Positions 6,940 to 16,089 are shown, numbered from the stretch's first letter. The stretch: 49,146 bases of DNA from JBBDNV01 sp040877415 (GCA_040877415.1 JBBDNV010000197.1:1-49146); one strand, 5' to 3'. A program made the numbers and translations. Notes: generated from the sequence alone by a model not told the origin.

Positions 6940-9015
6940 TTAATAGGTCCAGGAGAACATTCCGTACACGCCGCGGACGACTTCGGTCTCCTCCATGCCC
7001 AATTGCCAATCTACGTATTCCAGGTGGTGGGGATTCAGCAGGTTCTGGCCGACGAGACTGAACTCCATGGTCGGGGTGGCTTGCCAGGAAAGCACGGCGT
7101 CCATTTCGATGTACTTGGGAATCTCAAGCGCCGTAACCCGGTCTACGTAGCGCCCGATGAGGTCAAACTGCCAGTTGTCCGATAAGTCCCACGACGAACG
7201 GAGGTAGACCTGATTGTGCGGAGTGCCGCCCTCGATGATGGGTACCGTAATGTCAAAAATCTCGGAAGTCTGGGCCGTCACCTCGAACACGCTGTACGAC
7301 CCATTGAGCTGCCAGGATTCGGTGAGCTGATAGGTGGCGGTCAACTCGGCGCCGTAGCTCAGGGCCCGAGTATTGTTGGCAAACGGCACGGGAATGAGAA
7401 TGACGACGTTGGGCGGGGGCAGCAGCAGGAACGGAGTACCCGGATTGCCGAAGCCTTGCAGATTGTGATAGTCATTGATATACGCGGCAATGTCCCAGGA
7501 AAAATAGTCGGTGGGCGCGGCCCGGTAGCCGATTTCATAGGCCACCAGGTCTTCAGCAATCTGGTTCGGGTTGCCCACAACGTCGAAGAAGGAGATGCCG
7601 CCGGCGAAGATGCGTTCGTTGACTCCGGTCTCGAATCGCGTTGGCATTCGCGCCGCGCGCGACACGGCAATCCAGGCGGACTCGCGCTGGCTCGGCAATA
7701 TCAGCAGCCTCGCGGTCGGCTCCGGTTGGAATTTTCCGAACGTGTTGTATTCCAGCCGGACGCCCAGCGTGAAATACAAATAATCGTCGACCAGGGTCAT
7801 GGTGTCCTGGGCAAACACGCTGGCCCACTGGGTGGCGAAGGAGGGCGGAGTCAGCGAGAATGAAAACCCGCCCGTGGTGAAATCCTGGACGCGTCGATAG
7901 TTCGCGCCGGTAATGAATTGGTGGAATTCGTGCGGGCTGAATTGATATTGAATGTCGAGGTTATACGTATCTTGTGTGAAGGCAAAAGCCGACATATTTC
8001 TCCGCATTTTGTCGTAGTAAGCTAGAAACTGCCAGCTTGTATCTTCGTCCAAAACGCGATCGAAGCGAAACAAGATGTCGCCGCCGCTGACGTGCTCCTC
8101 GTCGTCGATGCGCGCCCTGCCCGGGGGGAATCGAATCGTATTGGTAAACTGCAACCCCTCGTATCCGTTGTAAATGTCTCCTTGCAGAGTGACGGTGTCC
8201 TCGTCGCTCGGCGTCCAATCGGCGCGGAACCCGCCGCGCTGCTGCCGCCATTGATCCTGGATGTCGCGAGGGCTCCAGCCCTTGTTGCGATCGAACTGCT
8301 TGCCGTATGCTCGCCAGGACAGGTCGCCGGATTGACCGCCGTATCGCACGGTGTTGAAGTCTTGCTCCTGGTTGCCGCCTCCCGACTGGATCAGGGCGCC
8401 CTGCGTATCGCTGGACTTCTTGGTGAGAATGTTGATCACCCCATTGACCGCGTTGGAACCCCAGGCTGTCGTGCCGGGGCCGCGGATCACTTCGATCCGC
8501 TCGACGTCCTGAAGGGGGAGATCTTGCACGTCCCAATAGACGCCGCCGAACATCACCGGCGAGTAAACCACGCGACCATCGATTTGCACCAGTAGCTTGT
8601 TGGCGAATCGGCCTTGGAACCCACGCGCGGTGATGGCCCACGTGCTGGAATCGATCTTGGCCACCGAGATGCCGGGTGCCATGCGCAGCACTTCGGGAAT
8701 ATAGCGCGCGCCGCTGCGCTTGATCATCTCCGGCGTAATCACGAACACCGCGGCCGGCGTGCGCCCCACGGTGCTCACCTGGCGATCCACCGTCTCGACA
8801 ACCTGGCTGAGCGCCGGAACGACGACGTCCTGGCGGACAAGATCCTCAAGTTTCATGTCGGCCGTCAGACCGCCGCCAAGACCCGCGGCTGCCGGGGGCG
8901 GCTGGTCCGGTGATTTTGGCCCGTAATCGTCCTGGGCCCATGCAGTCGCCGGGAACGAGACGGCGATCACGCAAAGGATCCATAAGATCCCGCTCAAAAA
9001 CCGGTTTGTGTCCAT
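6940..9015 (-). CDS. TonB-dependent outer-membrane receptor
   Basis: A 691-aa outer-membrane beta-barrel protein. The start at 9015 (MDTNRF) is preceded by AGGGAAG; a TTG at 9033 is the alternative. Signal peptide: residues 1-27, ending ATAWA. The plug domain follows (about 50-190) with ITPEMIKRSGARYIPEVLRM, PGISVAKID, TARGFQGRFANKLLVQIDGR and the very conserved IEVIRGPGTTAWGSNAVNGV. The remainder is barrel strands ending in an aromatic residue (FSWTY). The plug is closest to the iron-complex/colicin-I-like receptor group often found beside YfiR and c-di-GMP genes. The ligand cannot be read from sequence. It is the first gene of the signalling operon, so ligand binding or uptake may be the input. 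Confidence 0.92.
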   Translation of the reverse strand: MDTNRFLSGILWILCVIAVSFPATAWAQDDYGPKSPDQPPPAAAGLGGGLTADMKLEDLVRQDVVVPALSQVVETVDRQVSTVGRTPAAVFVITPEMIKRSGARYIPEVLRMAPGISVAKIDSSTWAITARGFQGRFANKLLVQIDGRVVYSPVMFGGVYWDVQDLPLQDVERIEVIRGPGTTAWGSNAVNGVINILTKKSSDTQGALIQSGGGNQEQDFNTVRYGGQSGDLSWRAYGKQFDRNKGWSPRDIQDQWRQQRGGFRADWTPSDEDTVTLQGDIYNGYEGLQFTNTIRFPPGRARIDDEEHVSGGDILFRFDRVLDEDTSWQFLAYYDKMRRNMSAFAFTQDTYNLDIQYQFSPHEFHQFITGANYRRVQDFTTGGFSFSLTPPSFATQWASVFAQDTMTLVDDYLYFTLGVRLEYNTFGKFQPEPTARLLILPSQRESAWIAVSRAARMPTRFETGVNERIFAGGISFFDVVGNPNQIAEDLVAYEIGYRAAPTDYFSWDIAAYINDYHNLQGFGNPGTPFLLLPPPNVVILIPVPFANNTRALSYGAELTATYQLTESWQLNGSYSVFEVTAQTSEIFDITVPIIEGGTPHNQVYLRSSWDLSDNWQFDLIGRYVDRVTALEIPKYIEMDAVLSWQATPTMEFSLVGQNLLNPHHLEYVDWQLGMEETEVVRGVYGMFSWTY

Positions 9016-9666
9016 CTGGGCTTCCCTACCCAATCTCCAGTCACAGCAACCGACAAACAGCCCGCAAATTTCCTAGGTCTCCTGCCAGCTCCGATTTGTC
9101 ATCCTTCTTATGTCCGCCCGTGGCGCGGTCGCTTTGAGGGTTGGTGCGACGGCTCGTCTCTCGCGGTAATGGGAACGTCGGGCGATTCTTGCCGATTGCA
9201 GGGACGAAAAACCACTACGCCGCCGCGCATTGCAATCAAACGGCCGGTCCGTCGAAGGCTAAGGCTGGGAATGAATCAGGAAGGGACTTGTGCGGGCGGC
9301 TCAATCGGTCAAGAGGCAGCGGAAGCGCGCAGTAACTTTTCCGATTGGGCTGGCTGTGACGCGCGCGCACGAATCGCGGTTTGACGATTCGGGCAAGCGA
9401 TCTACACAGGGTCACAATGGGCGTATCGGGCTTTTCCCGATCTACACTTGAATCCTGTTTTACCGGTCTTGCCGAGTCTTCAAACGACGCCGGTAGCGTA
9501 AGACTGACGGCTTTTGCCGCCGTCGCTCATGCGGGCGATTTGCTGACCCAAGGTAGATCTCCAAACAGGATGCTTGCTTCCCGCCATGAGGGGAACAGTA
9601 GCTGGCCGGACCAACGCAGGTGCTCAACCATGGCCAACGAGCGCGATCCTGGCGGAATGCGAGTCT
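9016..9666. other. 650-bp intergenic region upstream of the TonB operon
   Basis: No protein-coding frame is convincing here. The region must hold the minus-strand promoter of the TonB-YfiR-kinase operon and the 3' end of the kinase-tubulin transcript. The decamer CGATCTACAC occurs twice, at 9398-9407 and 9438-9447, exactly 40 bp apart (close to four helical turns). An inverted GTAGATC lies about 100 bp further on. This could be an operator but may be chance. Confidence 0.35.
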
Positions 9667-12600
9667 TTAGGTCTGGCGACCCGTTCTGGCGCCCCTCGAA
9701 TCTGCTTGTGGAAGATTGGCGTGCTGCGGGAGTTCAGACCAAGGGACGTCGACGCGCGTGTGGAGCCGGCCGGCAATTTGAATGATGTTGCTGCGGCCGT
9801 CGATCAGCCGGGCTGCAACGTGGGCCAGCGAGAGCTGTTGCTGTTCATTGCAGAACACCAGGTCGGAATCCGTGTCGGTGATGATCGTGGCGGGCGGAGT
9901 GAACTGTTGGGTCATCGAATCCCGCAGCGCCGAGCTGGCGCAACTGGCAGGCAGGATGGTCAACAGGCGTTGGGCGCCGCCGCAGTCGGTGAATTTTGCC
10001 TTGACCGCGTCCAGGCACGCGCGCAGAGTGTGGTTGCGATCCTCCGCGGTCGTGGCCGATCCCAGCAGGGCCTCGTCGATCGCGATCTGTTTCAAGGCAG
10101 CCAGAACTTCGGCCCGCGCTTCGGCCCGCAAGGCCTCCAAGGCGCTTGCCCGCAGGGCGTCGGCTTTTTCGCACACGTTGCGCAATCCGCCGTTTGGCTC
10201 GAGAAAGCCGGCTTGGAATCGCGCGTCGACCTGGTGGACCATATCGGGCAGCCGTTCACGAAGGTGCCTGGCCACCGCCGCGCCGACGTCGTCGATCGAG
10301 CCGGCGGACGGCGGCCCGTTGTCGAGATCCTCCCACGGCGGCTGGCCCTCGAACTGCTGCGACCATTGGCCCAGTTCGCGCTGCTGGTCCTTGAGTTGAT
10401 CACCGGCCGCGGCAACGCCGGCGGCAATCATTCGCACGAGCTGATAGACCCCCTGTAACGCGAATTCCTGAATCCGCAGCCCCACGATCAACAGCAGCAC
10501 GCCGTCGACGCTGGCGTTGTGCTTCTTCGCGGCGCGGCTGGCGCCAAACATGCGGCCGCGCGCCCGCGCGGCTTTCTCGGTCTCGACGAGCGTCTGCTCG
10601 AGCGCCCGCAGATTGTGCTGCACGTCTTTGAGCAGATCCCAGCAGGCGGCTTCCAAATCGCGCAGATGGCCGGCGTACCATTCCCTGGCTTGCAAGGCCC
10701 CGGCGACCCGCGCGGCGGGGTTGTTGACGAATTCCAGAATCCACTCGGCGATGGTCCGGCCTTTTGGGGTCGCGATCGGCTTGAGAGCCCGCGCAAGCGC
10801 CGCCTGCAATTCGACCGCCGGCGGCTGCCGTTGCACCTCCTCGGAGACCGCCGCCGGATCGAACAGCCGGCGAATGGCATTCAGCAACAGGAGCGTGCGT
10901 GCCGGCTTGCCGGGCGTGGACTGCTGGTCGACCATCGCGCGGAGTCGTTCAAAGACCGCGTCGGCGTCCCCACCCAACTCTTTTTCCACGAGCAGGGCGA
11001 CCTGCTCGCGCAGTTCGGCGATGGATAGTTCGAGCCCGGCGGCGTGCCCGGCGGCAACCAGCGCCATCTCGGTCGACGTGGCGGAGCTCGAAACGGCGGT
11101 TCGCTGCATCGCGATTTCGACGAGGGAGGATCTGGCGGCGGGTTCGTGCCGGCCTTTGCCGGCGCCGCGCCAACGGTCCACGATCTGGCGGCCGAGGAAT
11201 TCCGCAACTTGCGCGGGCAGCGAAGTGTGCATGCTGCCGATCGTGGCCAGCGAAAAGCTGCGGAGCGGCGTTCGATTGGTATCGGCGGGCGCGAGCGCCC
11301 GACATTTTTCGAACACCGCCGCGGCCGGAGTGGCCGAGTTGAGATACAAGTAACTCGCCAAAACGTCGGTGGCAGCTTCGAATTCCCGGTCGTTCAAATC
11401 GTGGCCGAGGTGCACGAAGTAGGTGTGGGGAAAGGCTCCAGCGGTGCTCTTGGACGGCGGCAGTCCACAAGCGGGCACGCCCGGCGAGTAGCCAAAACCG
11501 CCGAAGTGGTGCAGCTCGGTCAGGAACGCATACGCATTGGCGGTCGCCAGTTCGGCGGCCGTGGGATTGCGGTCGGTCGAGTGCGTCAGAATTCCGCAAA
11601 AGCCGTCGTCGGAGAATCCAAGATCGGCCAGAATCTGCCGGACTATGTACGCCAGGTCCAGCGCCATTCCGCCCCCCGTGCCGCCTGAAACGGAAGCCAC
11701 CAGGAACACGCGCGGCATTTCGTCCCGAAAGGCGACGCCGGTTGCCTGGGAGGAAGCGGCCAGTGCCTCGGGACTGGTGATCGACGCCAGCGCCGCGCGC
11801 AGCCGCTCGATCACTTGCGGCGCGTGATCCACAAGCGCCAGCCGGCCCAGCGGGCGGCGCCCTTCCGTTTGGAGCGAGCGCGGGATGTTGTACAGCCAGC
11901 GGCGGCTGAGCCATTGCATCATGCCGCGCGAATCGGCGGTATAGTCGCGCGCCAAACGCAGCGGCAGCGCCATCGTTTCGCCGTCGCCAAGCGCCAATTC
12001 TCGATCGCCCGGGGTTATTGTGCACAGGTTTTTCGAATCGGTGTCCAATAGCAGCGTCTGCATGGCGGGAACCGCGCGGGCCGGACCGTATCGATCGCGA
12101 AGTCGGCGCCGCAATCGCCGCAGCGTACGGCCCGCGGTGCCGCCGATGCCGATAAACAAAGTGGGCCGCAGCGCGAACGCGGCTTCGGTCATGTCGATGG
12201 GAGGAAGATCGGCGATTGGCTCAAGTGGAGGCGCCTTCGACGCGGCCGCGGAGGCCGATTCCGCAAGTAGGCCGGAGTTTTCGCCGCCGAGGACCTGCGT
12301 CTTGGCGTTTTCTCCTGACAGCCGCGGCGTATCGGTGTCGGTCGTGGCCGCGAGCGACTGGACCGACGCCGTGTCGCTCGTCTTGGACACATCCGCCGAG
12401 CGGGGACGCTCCGGCTGAGCTTTTCTGGCACGCGCCGCATGGTCCGCGCCGACCAGGGCATCAATCAGCGATCGGCAATTCGGAAACCGTTCGATGGGGT
12501 TTTTGCACAGCGCTTGCGAAATGACCAACTGGTCGGCGGCGGGCAATGTCGCCAATCGCGGACAGGCATGAAGATGCTGCGAAGCCAGTTGCGCCGGCGT

Positions 12601-13242
12601 CCGCCCGGGAAACGGCAGGTGCCCGGTGAGCAACTCCTGGTAGACGATGGCCAGGCTGTATTGATCGCTGTAGCTCGTGGGCCGGTCGTCGAATACCTCG
12701 GGCGCCGCGTAAATCGGCGTCAAACCGCCCATCATCGAGGCGGTGACGTCGTGCAGGTTCTTGACCAGTCCGAAGTCGGCCACTTTCACGCGCCCGCCGA
12801 CCAACAGCAGGTTTTCCGGTTTGACGTCCAGATGCTGAAGCGAGAAGTTCTCGCTCATGTAGTCGAGAGCGTCCGCCGCGTCGCGCAGATAGTCGATCAG
12901 CTCGTCGCGGGGGATGCCTTGGGAACCGGACTGTTTGGCCTGCTCGAATCGATCCTTGAGGCTCATGTCGGCCAGCTCGGTGACGATGATGAGCTGTCCG
13001 TCAACGATCTCGAATCGCTCGAGCGACAACAGGAAGGGATGGCGTACCTGCTTGATCCGGTCGAGAGCTCTCAGCTCGCGGGCCGCGCGGGCGTCGTCAA
13101 AGTAACCGTAGACGAACTTGATGGCCTTGGTCAATCCGCCCGGAGCGCTGGCGCTCCAAACCTCACCGTAACCCCCGACGCCGATACGTTCCTTGACAAT
13201 GTATCCGGGAACCGGCTCGTTCGTTTTCAGCGGATGGAGCAT
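9667..13242 (-). CDS. Ser/Thr protein kinase fused to a tubulin/FtsZ-like domain
   Basis: 1191 aa. Residues 1-270 are a complete Hanks-type kinase: glycine loop GVGGYGEVW, Lys42 in AIKF, Glu56, catalytic Asp139 in HLDVKPEN, DFG at 156-158 and APE at 180-182. A Ser/Thr-rich linker (about 275-350) follows, including a TQVL motif at 315. From about 360 a tubulin-like domain begins: FIGIGGTAGRTLRRL at the N-terminal nucleotide-binding edge, then the phosphate loop VSGGTGGGM at 518-526, related to GGGTGTG of FtsZ/tubulin. HSTDRNPTAAELATANAYA near 555-575 fits the Tubulin_2-like family. The last ~300 residues are mostly helical and unassigned. No transmembrane helix is seen. The gene starts 7 nt after the FHA-EAL gene, so the two are cotranscribed and the FHA domain is a natural reader of this kinase. 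Cytoplasmic; polymerisation and GTP use are untested inferences. Confidence 0.85.
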   Translation of the reverse strand: MLHPLKTNEPVPGYIVKERIGVGGYGEVWSASAPGGLTKAIKFVYGYFDDARAARELRALDRIKQVRHPFLLSLERFEIVDGQLIIVTELADMSLKDRFEQAKQSGSQGIPRDELIDYLRDAADALDYMSENFSLQHLDVKPENLLLVGGRVKVADFGLVKNLHDVTASMMGGLTPIYAAPEVFDDRPTSYSDQYSLAIVYQELLTGHLPFPGRTPAQLASQHLHACPRLATLPAADQLVISQALCKNPIERFPNCRSLIDALVGADHAARARKAQPERPRSADVSKTSDTASVQSLAATTDTDTPRLSGENAKTQVLGGENSGLLAESASAAASKAPPLEPIADLPPIDMTEAAFALRPTLFIGIGGTAGRTLRRLRRRLRDRYGPARAVPAMQTLLLDTDSKNLCTITPGDRELALGDGETMALPLRLARDYTADSRGMMQWLSRRWLYNIPRSLQTEGRRPLGRLALVDHAPQVIERLRAALASITSPEALAASSQATGVAFRDEMPRVFLVASVSGGTGGGMALDLAYIVRQILADLGFSDDGFCGILTHSTDRNPTAAELATANAYAFLTELHHFGGFGYSPGVPACGLPPSKSTAGAFPHTYFVHLGHDLNDREFEAATDVLASYLYLNSATPAAAVFEKCRALAPADTNRTPLRSFSLATIGSMHTSLPAQVAEFLGRQIVDRWRGAGKGRHEPAARSSLVEIAMQRTAVSSSATSTEMALVAAGHAAGLELSIAELREQVALLVEKELGGDADAVFERLRAMVDQQSTPGKPARTLLLLNAIRRLFDPAAVSEEVQRQPPAVELQAALARALKPIATPKGRTIAEWILEFVNNPAARVAGALQAREWYAGHLRDLEAACWDLLKDVQHNLRALEQTLVETEKAARARGRMFGASRAAKKHNASVDGVLLLIVGLRIQEFALQGVYQLVRMIAAGVAAAGDQLKDQQRELGQWSQQFEGQPPWEDLDNGPPSAGSIDDVGAAVARHLRERLPDMVHQVDARFQAGFLEPNGGLRNVCEKADALRASALEALRAEARAEVLAALKQIAIDEALLGSATTAEDRNHTLRACLDAVKAKFTDCGGAQRLLTILPASCASSALRDSMTQQFTPPATIITDTDSDLVFCNEQQQLSLAHVAARLIDGRSNIIQIAGRLHTRVDVPWSELPQHANLPQADSRGARTGRQT

Positions 13243-13249
13243 GGATGGC

Positions 13250-14416
13250 CTATCGTGACGCCGCGCAAAGCGGCGCGTGCGAGCCGGCTTTTTGGAGCGA
13301 AGCGGCCGTTTGCGGTTGTCCCAGCAGGTTGCCTTGGGCCAGCGTGCATCCCAGTTCGCGGCAGACCTCCAGGTCGGCGCTGGTGTCGATGCCCGTGGCG
13401 ATCACGCTCGAATGGATGTCCTGGCCGGCGCGCACGATCAATTTGACTTGCCGCTGCCGGTCGGCACCCTGGCGGATGCTTTTGAACATCGAGGGAGCAA
13501 GTTTCAGGAAATCGGGCGCGACCTCTTTGTGTTCGGTGACCCGGGCCTTTCCCGAGGCAAAGCCGTCGTAGGCCACCTGGATCTGAAAGTCGCGGAGGCA
13601 GGCCAACAGGGCGCGAAAATCGGTGGTGCTGCGGACGGCGTTGTCGGGAATCTCGACGACGAGTTGCCGGCTGTTGCCCACGATATTGCGCAGTTGGCAC
13701 AGGTGGCTGATCAGCGAGGGCTCGGCGATCTCGGCTGCCGTGACGGCCAACAGGAGCCGTCCGCGCGGCGGCAAGTCGGCCGCCCCTTCGACGGCCAGCC
13801 GGCGAAACAGTTGTCGCAGTCGGCCGGCGGCGCGGCATTCGACCGCGGGAACCAGCTCCTCGCAGCGGGCCTGTGCGACATTGGCACCGTTGGAAGCGAA
13901 AGCCTCGTAGCCGAAAGTCTGGCCATCGGCGAGTTGCACGATCGGTTGATACACCGTGCGCAGACAGGCGTGCGTGACAATCTCGTGGATTCGGCGCACC
14001 GACAGGATCGTCTCCCAAACCGCGTCTTCCGCCGAGCCGTGGCGTTGGGAGGGCGAAAGGAGCTGGGTGGCGGTCTGGCGGCGAGGACCGTCCGTGCCGC
14101 ACAAGAAAGTGAACTCCACGTCGGCAATCACCAACAGGTCGCCGTCGCAGAGCATGGCCTCGTCGATCTGCTCACCGTTCAAGAAAGTGCCGTTGGTGCT
14201 CCCCAGATCGCGGACGCGAAACTTTCGGCCCTGCCGCGTGATGACCGCGTGCTCGCGCGACACCTGGCTGGAATCGATGTGCAAATCGGCGGTATCGTTG
14301 CGTCCGATTGCAAATGGAAACGATGGGACGGGCGTTTTCTGCGTGGGACCGCCCGGCGGATCGTGTTCCAGCCACGCGGCCGAAACCGCGCTTTCTTTCA
14401 TGACCTGGGTGCGCAT
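13250..14416 (-). CDS. FHA domain plus degenerate EAL domain protein
   Basis: 388 aa using ATG 14416 (the frame is open to 14689, but that would overlap the divergent gene's start). Residues 33-103 are a textbook FHA phosphothreonine-binding domain: FAIGRN, SREHAVI and LGSTNGTFLNG. Residues about 145-375 have the EAL fold: TVYQPIV, GYEAF at 169-173 in place of the usual EAL(L), VEIPD, YDGFASG where active enzymes have DDFG(T/S)G, LKLA where they have (L/I)KID, and QGNLLGQP near the end. Several metal ligands are lost (N, the DD pair, the Asp of KID), so catalysis is unlikely. It may bind c-di-GMP or act as a scaffold. It directly precedes and is probably coupled to the kinase-tubulin gene, suggesting a phospho-reader that brings nucleotide or partner sensing to the kinase. 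Confidence 0.85.
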   Translation of the reverse strand: MRTQVMKESAVSAAWLEHDPPGGPTQKTPVPSFPFAIGRNDTADLHIDSSQVSREHAVITRQGRKFRVRDLGSTNGTFLNGEQIDEAMLCDGDLLVIADVEFTFLCGTDGPRRQTATQLLSPSQRHGSAEDAVWETILSVRRIHEIVTHACLRTVYQPIVQLADGQTFGYEAFASNGANVAQARCEELVPAVECRAAGRLRQLFRRLAVEGAADLPPRGRLLLAVTAAEIAEPSLISHLCQLRNIVGNSRQLVVEIPDNAVRSTTDFRALLACLRDFQIQVAYDGFASGKARVTEHKEVAPDFLKLAPSMFKSIRQGADRQRQVKLIVRAGQDIHSSVIATGIDTSADLEVCRELGCTLAQGNLLGQPQTAASLQKAGSHAPLCAASR

Positions 14417-14667
14417 GATGTTTTTGAATATCCGTTTTTGGGGGAACTCGCGGCGCGTGGACCGATAAATTGCCCGTCGACGCGCGTCGCCAAAAATTAA
14501 CGATCTGCAATGAAAACATAGCTCAATTCCGCATCCCGGCCGGTTGTGAGCTAAGTTGTCCACAGGGTCGGGTGCGCGGCCCGACCGCCAAAATCGCCCG
14601 AATCCTGGTTGCCGGCCCGCGCGCCGTGTTCGCTCCGGCGATTTCACCCCCTTCAGGAACCCTATCG
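14417..14667. promoter_or_regulatory. Divergent promoter region (FHA-EAL / REC-GGDEF-CBS)
   Basis: A 251-bp region between two divergently transcribed signalling genes. The part near 14495-14530 is AT-rich compared with the rest and is the likely site of the minus-strand promoter. I could not assign a convincing -35/-10 pair for either direction. AGGA about 10 nt before ATG 14668 serves the plus-strand gene. Confidence 0.4.
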
Positions 14668-16089
14668 ATGTACAACGGCACCGGCTCAAAAACGTTGAAA
14701 ATTCTGGTCGTAACTGAAGATCGGGCGCTGCAGCGCGAGTTGTCGGGGTTCTTCGAGTTGGTCGGCTACCAGCTCTTGCAAGCCGCCGATCGGAAGACGG
14801 CGCTGGCGGCTGCCGCCGCGGGCTGTCCGCAGATCGTGCTTTTGGATGCCGAACTGGGGGCCGCGGCCGATTGGGAGCTGTGCCGGCAATTGTCGCAGCG
14901 CCCCAGCGAGGTCGCCGGGTTCAAGTTCTTGCTGGTTGACGAGCCGGACGAAAGCCAATTGCAGGACGCGCTGGAAGCGGGCATCGACGACTTTCTGGTA
15001 AAGCCGATTTCCTATGGCGAGCTTTTGTCGCGGTTGCGAGTGGCGGCGCGCGTGCTCGAATACGATCGCCGGGTCGGCCAACAGGGGCGCATCGATCCGC
15101 GCACCGGCCTGCTTAGCCGATCGGCCTTTACCGCCCATTTGCGCAGGCAATTGACCGAACACGCCGGAGCGGCGCCACGCGTGGCGTGCGCCGTGCTCGA
15201 CATTGATTTTTTCGCGCGCGCGGGCCGCGTGTACGGCGCTTCGGCAGCCGATACGCTTTCGCAGGCGGTGGCCCAGGAGTTGAATGGGCTGCGCGTGGGA
15301 TCCGAAGTTCTCGGATGCCTGGGTGCCGACCGGTTCTGCGTGATGCTGCCCGGCGCCGATGAAGCCGCCGCGGTCCAGTGGGCGGAAAAAGCCCGCGAAG
15401 CGGTGGCCGCCGAGGTCTTCACGCTCGGCGAAACGACGGTCAAATTCACGATCAGCCTCGGCGTGGCCGGCTGCGAAGCGGGCGAAAGGGCCGAAGGGCT
15501 CATCGAGCGGGCCGCGCGGGCGCTAAAGGCCGCCAAGAACCTGGGGCGAAACTGCGTCGTCGCCTGGTCGGGTCTGGACGCCCAAGCCGCCGATTCGCTG
15601 GAGATCGACAAGCTGTTCCAGCAGACCATGGTGCGCGACGTGATGACTCCCTGCACCGTATACCTCGAGCACAACCAGACGACGGCCGAGGCGATCGATC
15701 TGCTCGACCGGACGCGGCTCGACGCCATTGGGGTTGTCGACGCCAAGGGAAAACTGCTGGGGGTTTGCCAACGGGCAGACTTCGCCGACGCCGCCAACAC
15801 CGACGATCCCCAGCCAACGCTCATCGAGACGATGACGACCGAAGTTCAAACGTTCGACCAGCGCGAAAGCCTGGCGTCGTTGATCTCCTACTTCACCGGC
15901 AACGCCGCGTCGCTGGTCGTCGTCGTCGACGACGGCAGACCGGTCGGTTTCGTCGCTTGCGACAGCCTGGTGATGCTGTCGCGTCCGGTGGAAGGCGACA
16001 GCCTGGCCGCCGATTCCCAATACGACGACACCACCGCGTATCTGTTCGTGCCCGACGTGTCGTTGCCGGAATGCGAGCCGGCGGTGTGA
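14668..16089 (+). CDS. REC - degenerate GGDEF - CBS pair protein
   Basis: 473 aa, cytoplasmic. The start at 14668 gives an N-terminus that runs straight into REC. The REC domain (about 9-130) has the phospho-acceptor Asp60 in IVLLDAEL and Lys112 in LVKPIS. The second acidic site is reduced to VTEDR. The GGDEF-fold domain (about 140-300) keeps DPRTGLLSR and the C-terminal AKNLGRN, but the signature is LGADRF instead of GG(D/E)EF, so cyclase activity is unlikely. A tandem CBS pair follows (about 320-455: MVRDVMTPC, AIGVVDAKGKLLGV, VVVVDDGRPVGFV), a fold that usually binds adenine nucleotides. The gene is divergent from the FHA-EAL/kinase-tubulin pair and probably shares its regulation; the three together suggest a nucleotide- and phosphorylation-responsive complex. 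Confidence 0.85.
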   Translation: MYNGTGSKTLKILVVTEDRALQRELSGFFELVGYQLLQAADRKTALAAAAAGCPQIVLLDAELGAAADWELCRQLSQRPSEVAGFKFLLVDEPDESQLQDALEAGIDDFLVKPISYGELLSRLRVAARVLEYDRRVGQQGRIDPRTGLLSRSAFTAHLRRQLTEHAGAAPRVACAVLDIDFFARAGRVYGASAADTLSQAVAQELNGLRVGSEVLGCLGADRFCVMLPGADEAAAVQWAEKAREAVAAEVFTLGETTVKFTISLGVAGCEAGERAEGLIERAARALKAAKNLGRNCVVAWSGLDAQAADSLEIDKLFQQTMVRDVMTPCTVYLEHNQTTAEAIDLLDRTRLDAIGVVDAKGKLLGVCQRADFADAANTDDPQPTLIETMTTEVQTFDQRESLASLISYFTGNAASLVVVVDDGRPVGFVACDSLVMLSRPVEGDSLAADSQYDDTTAYLFVPDVSLPECEPAV

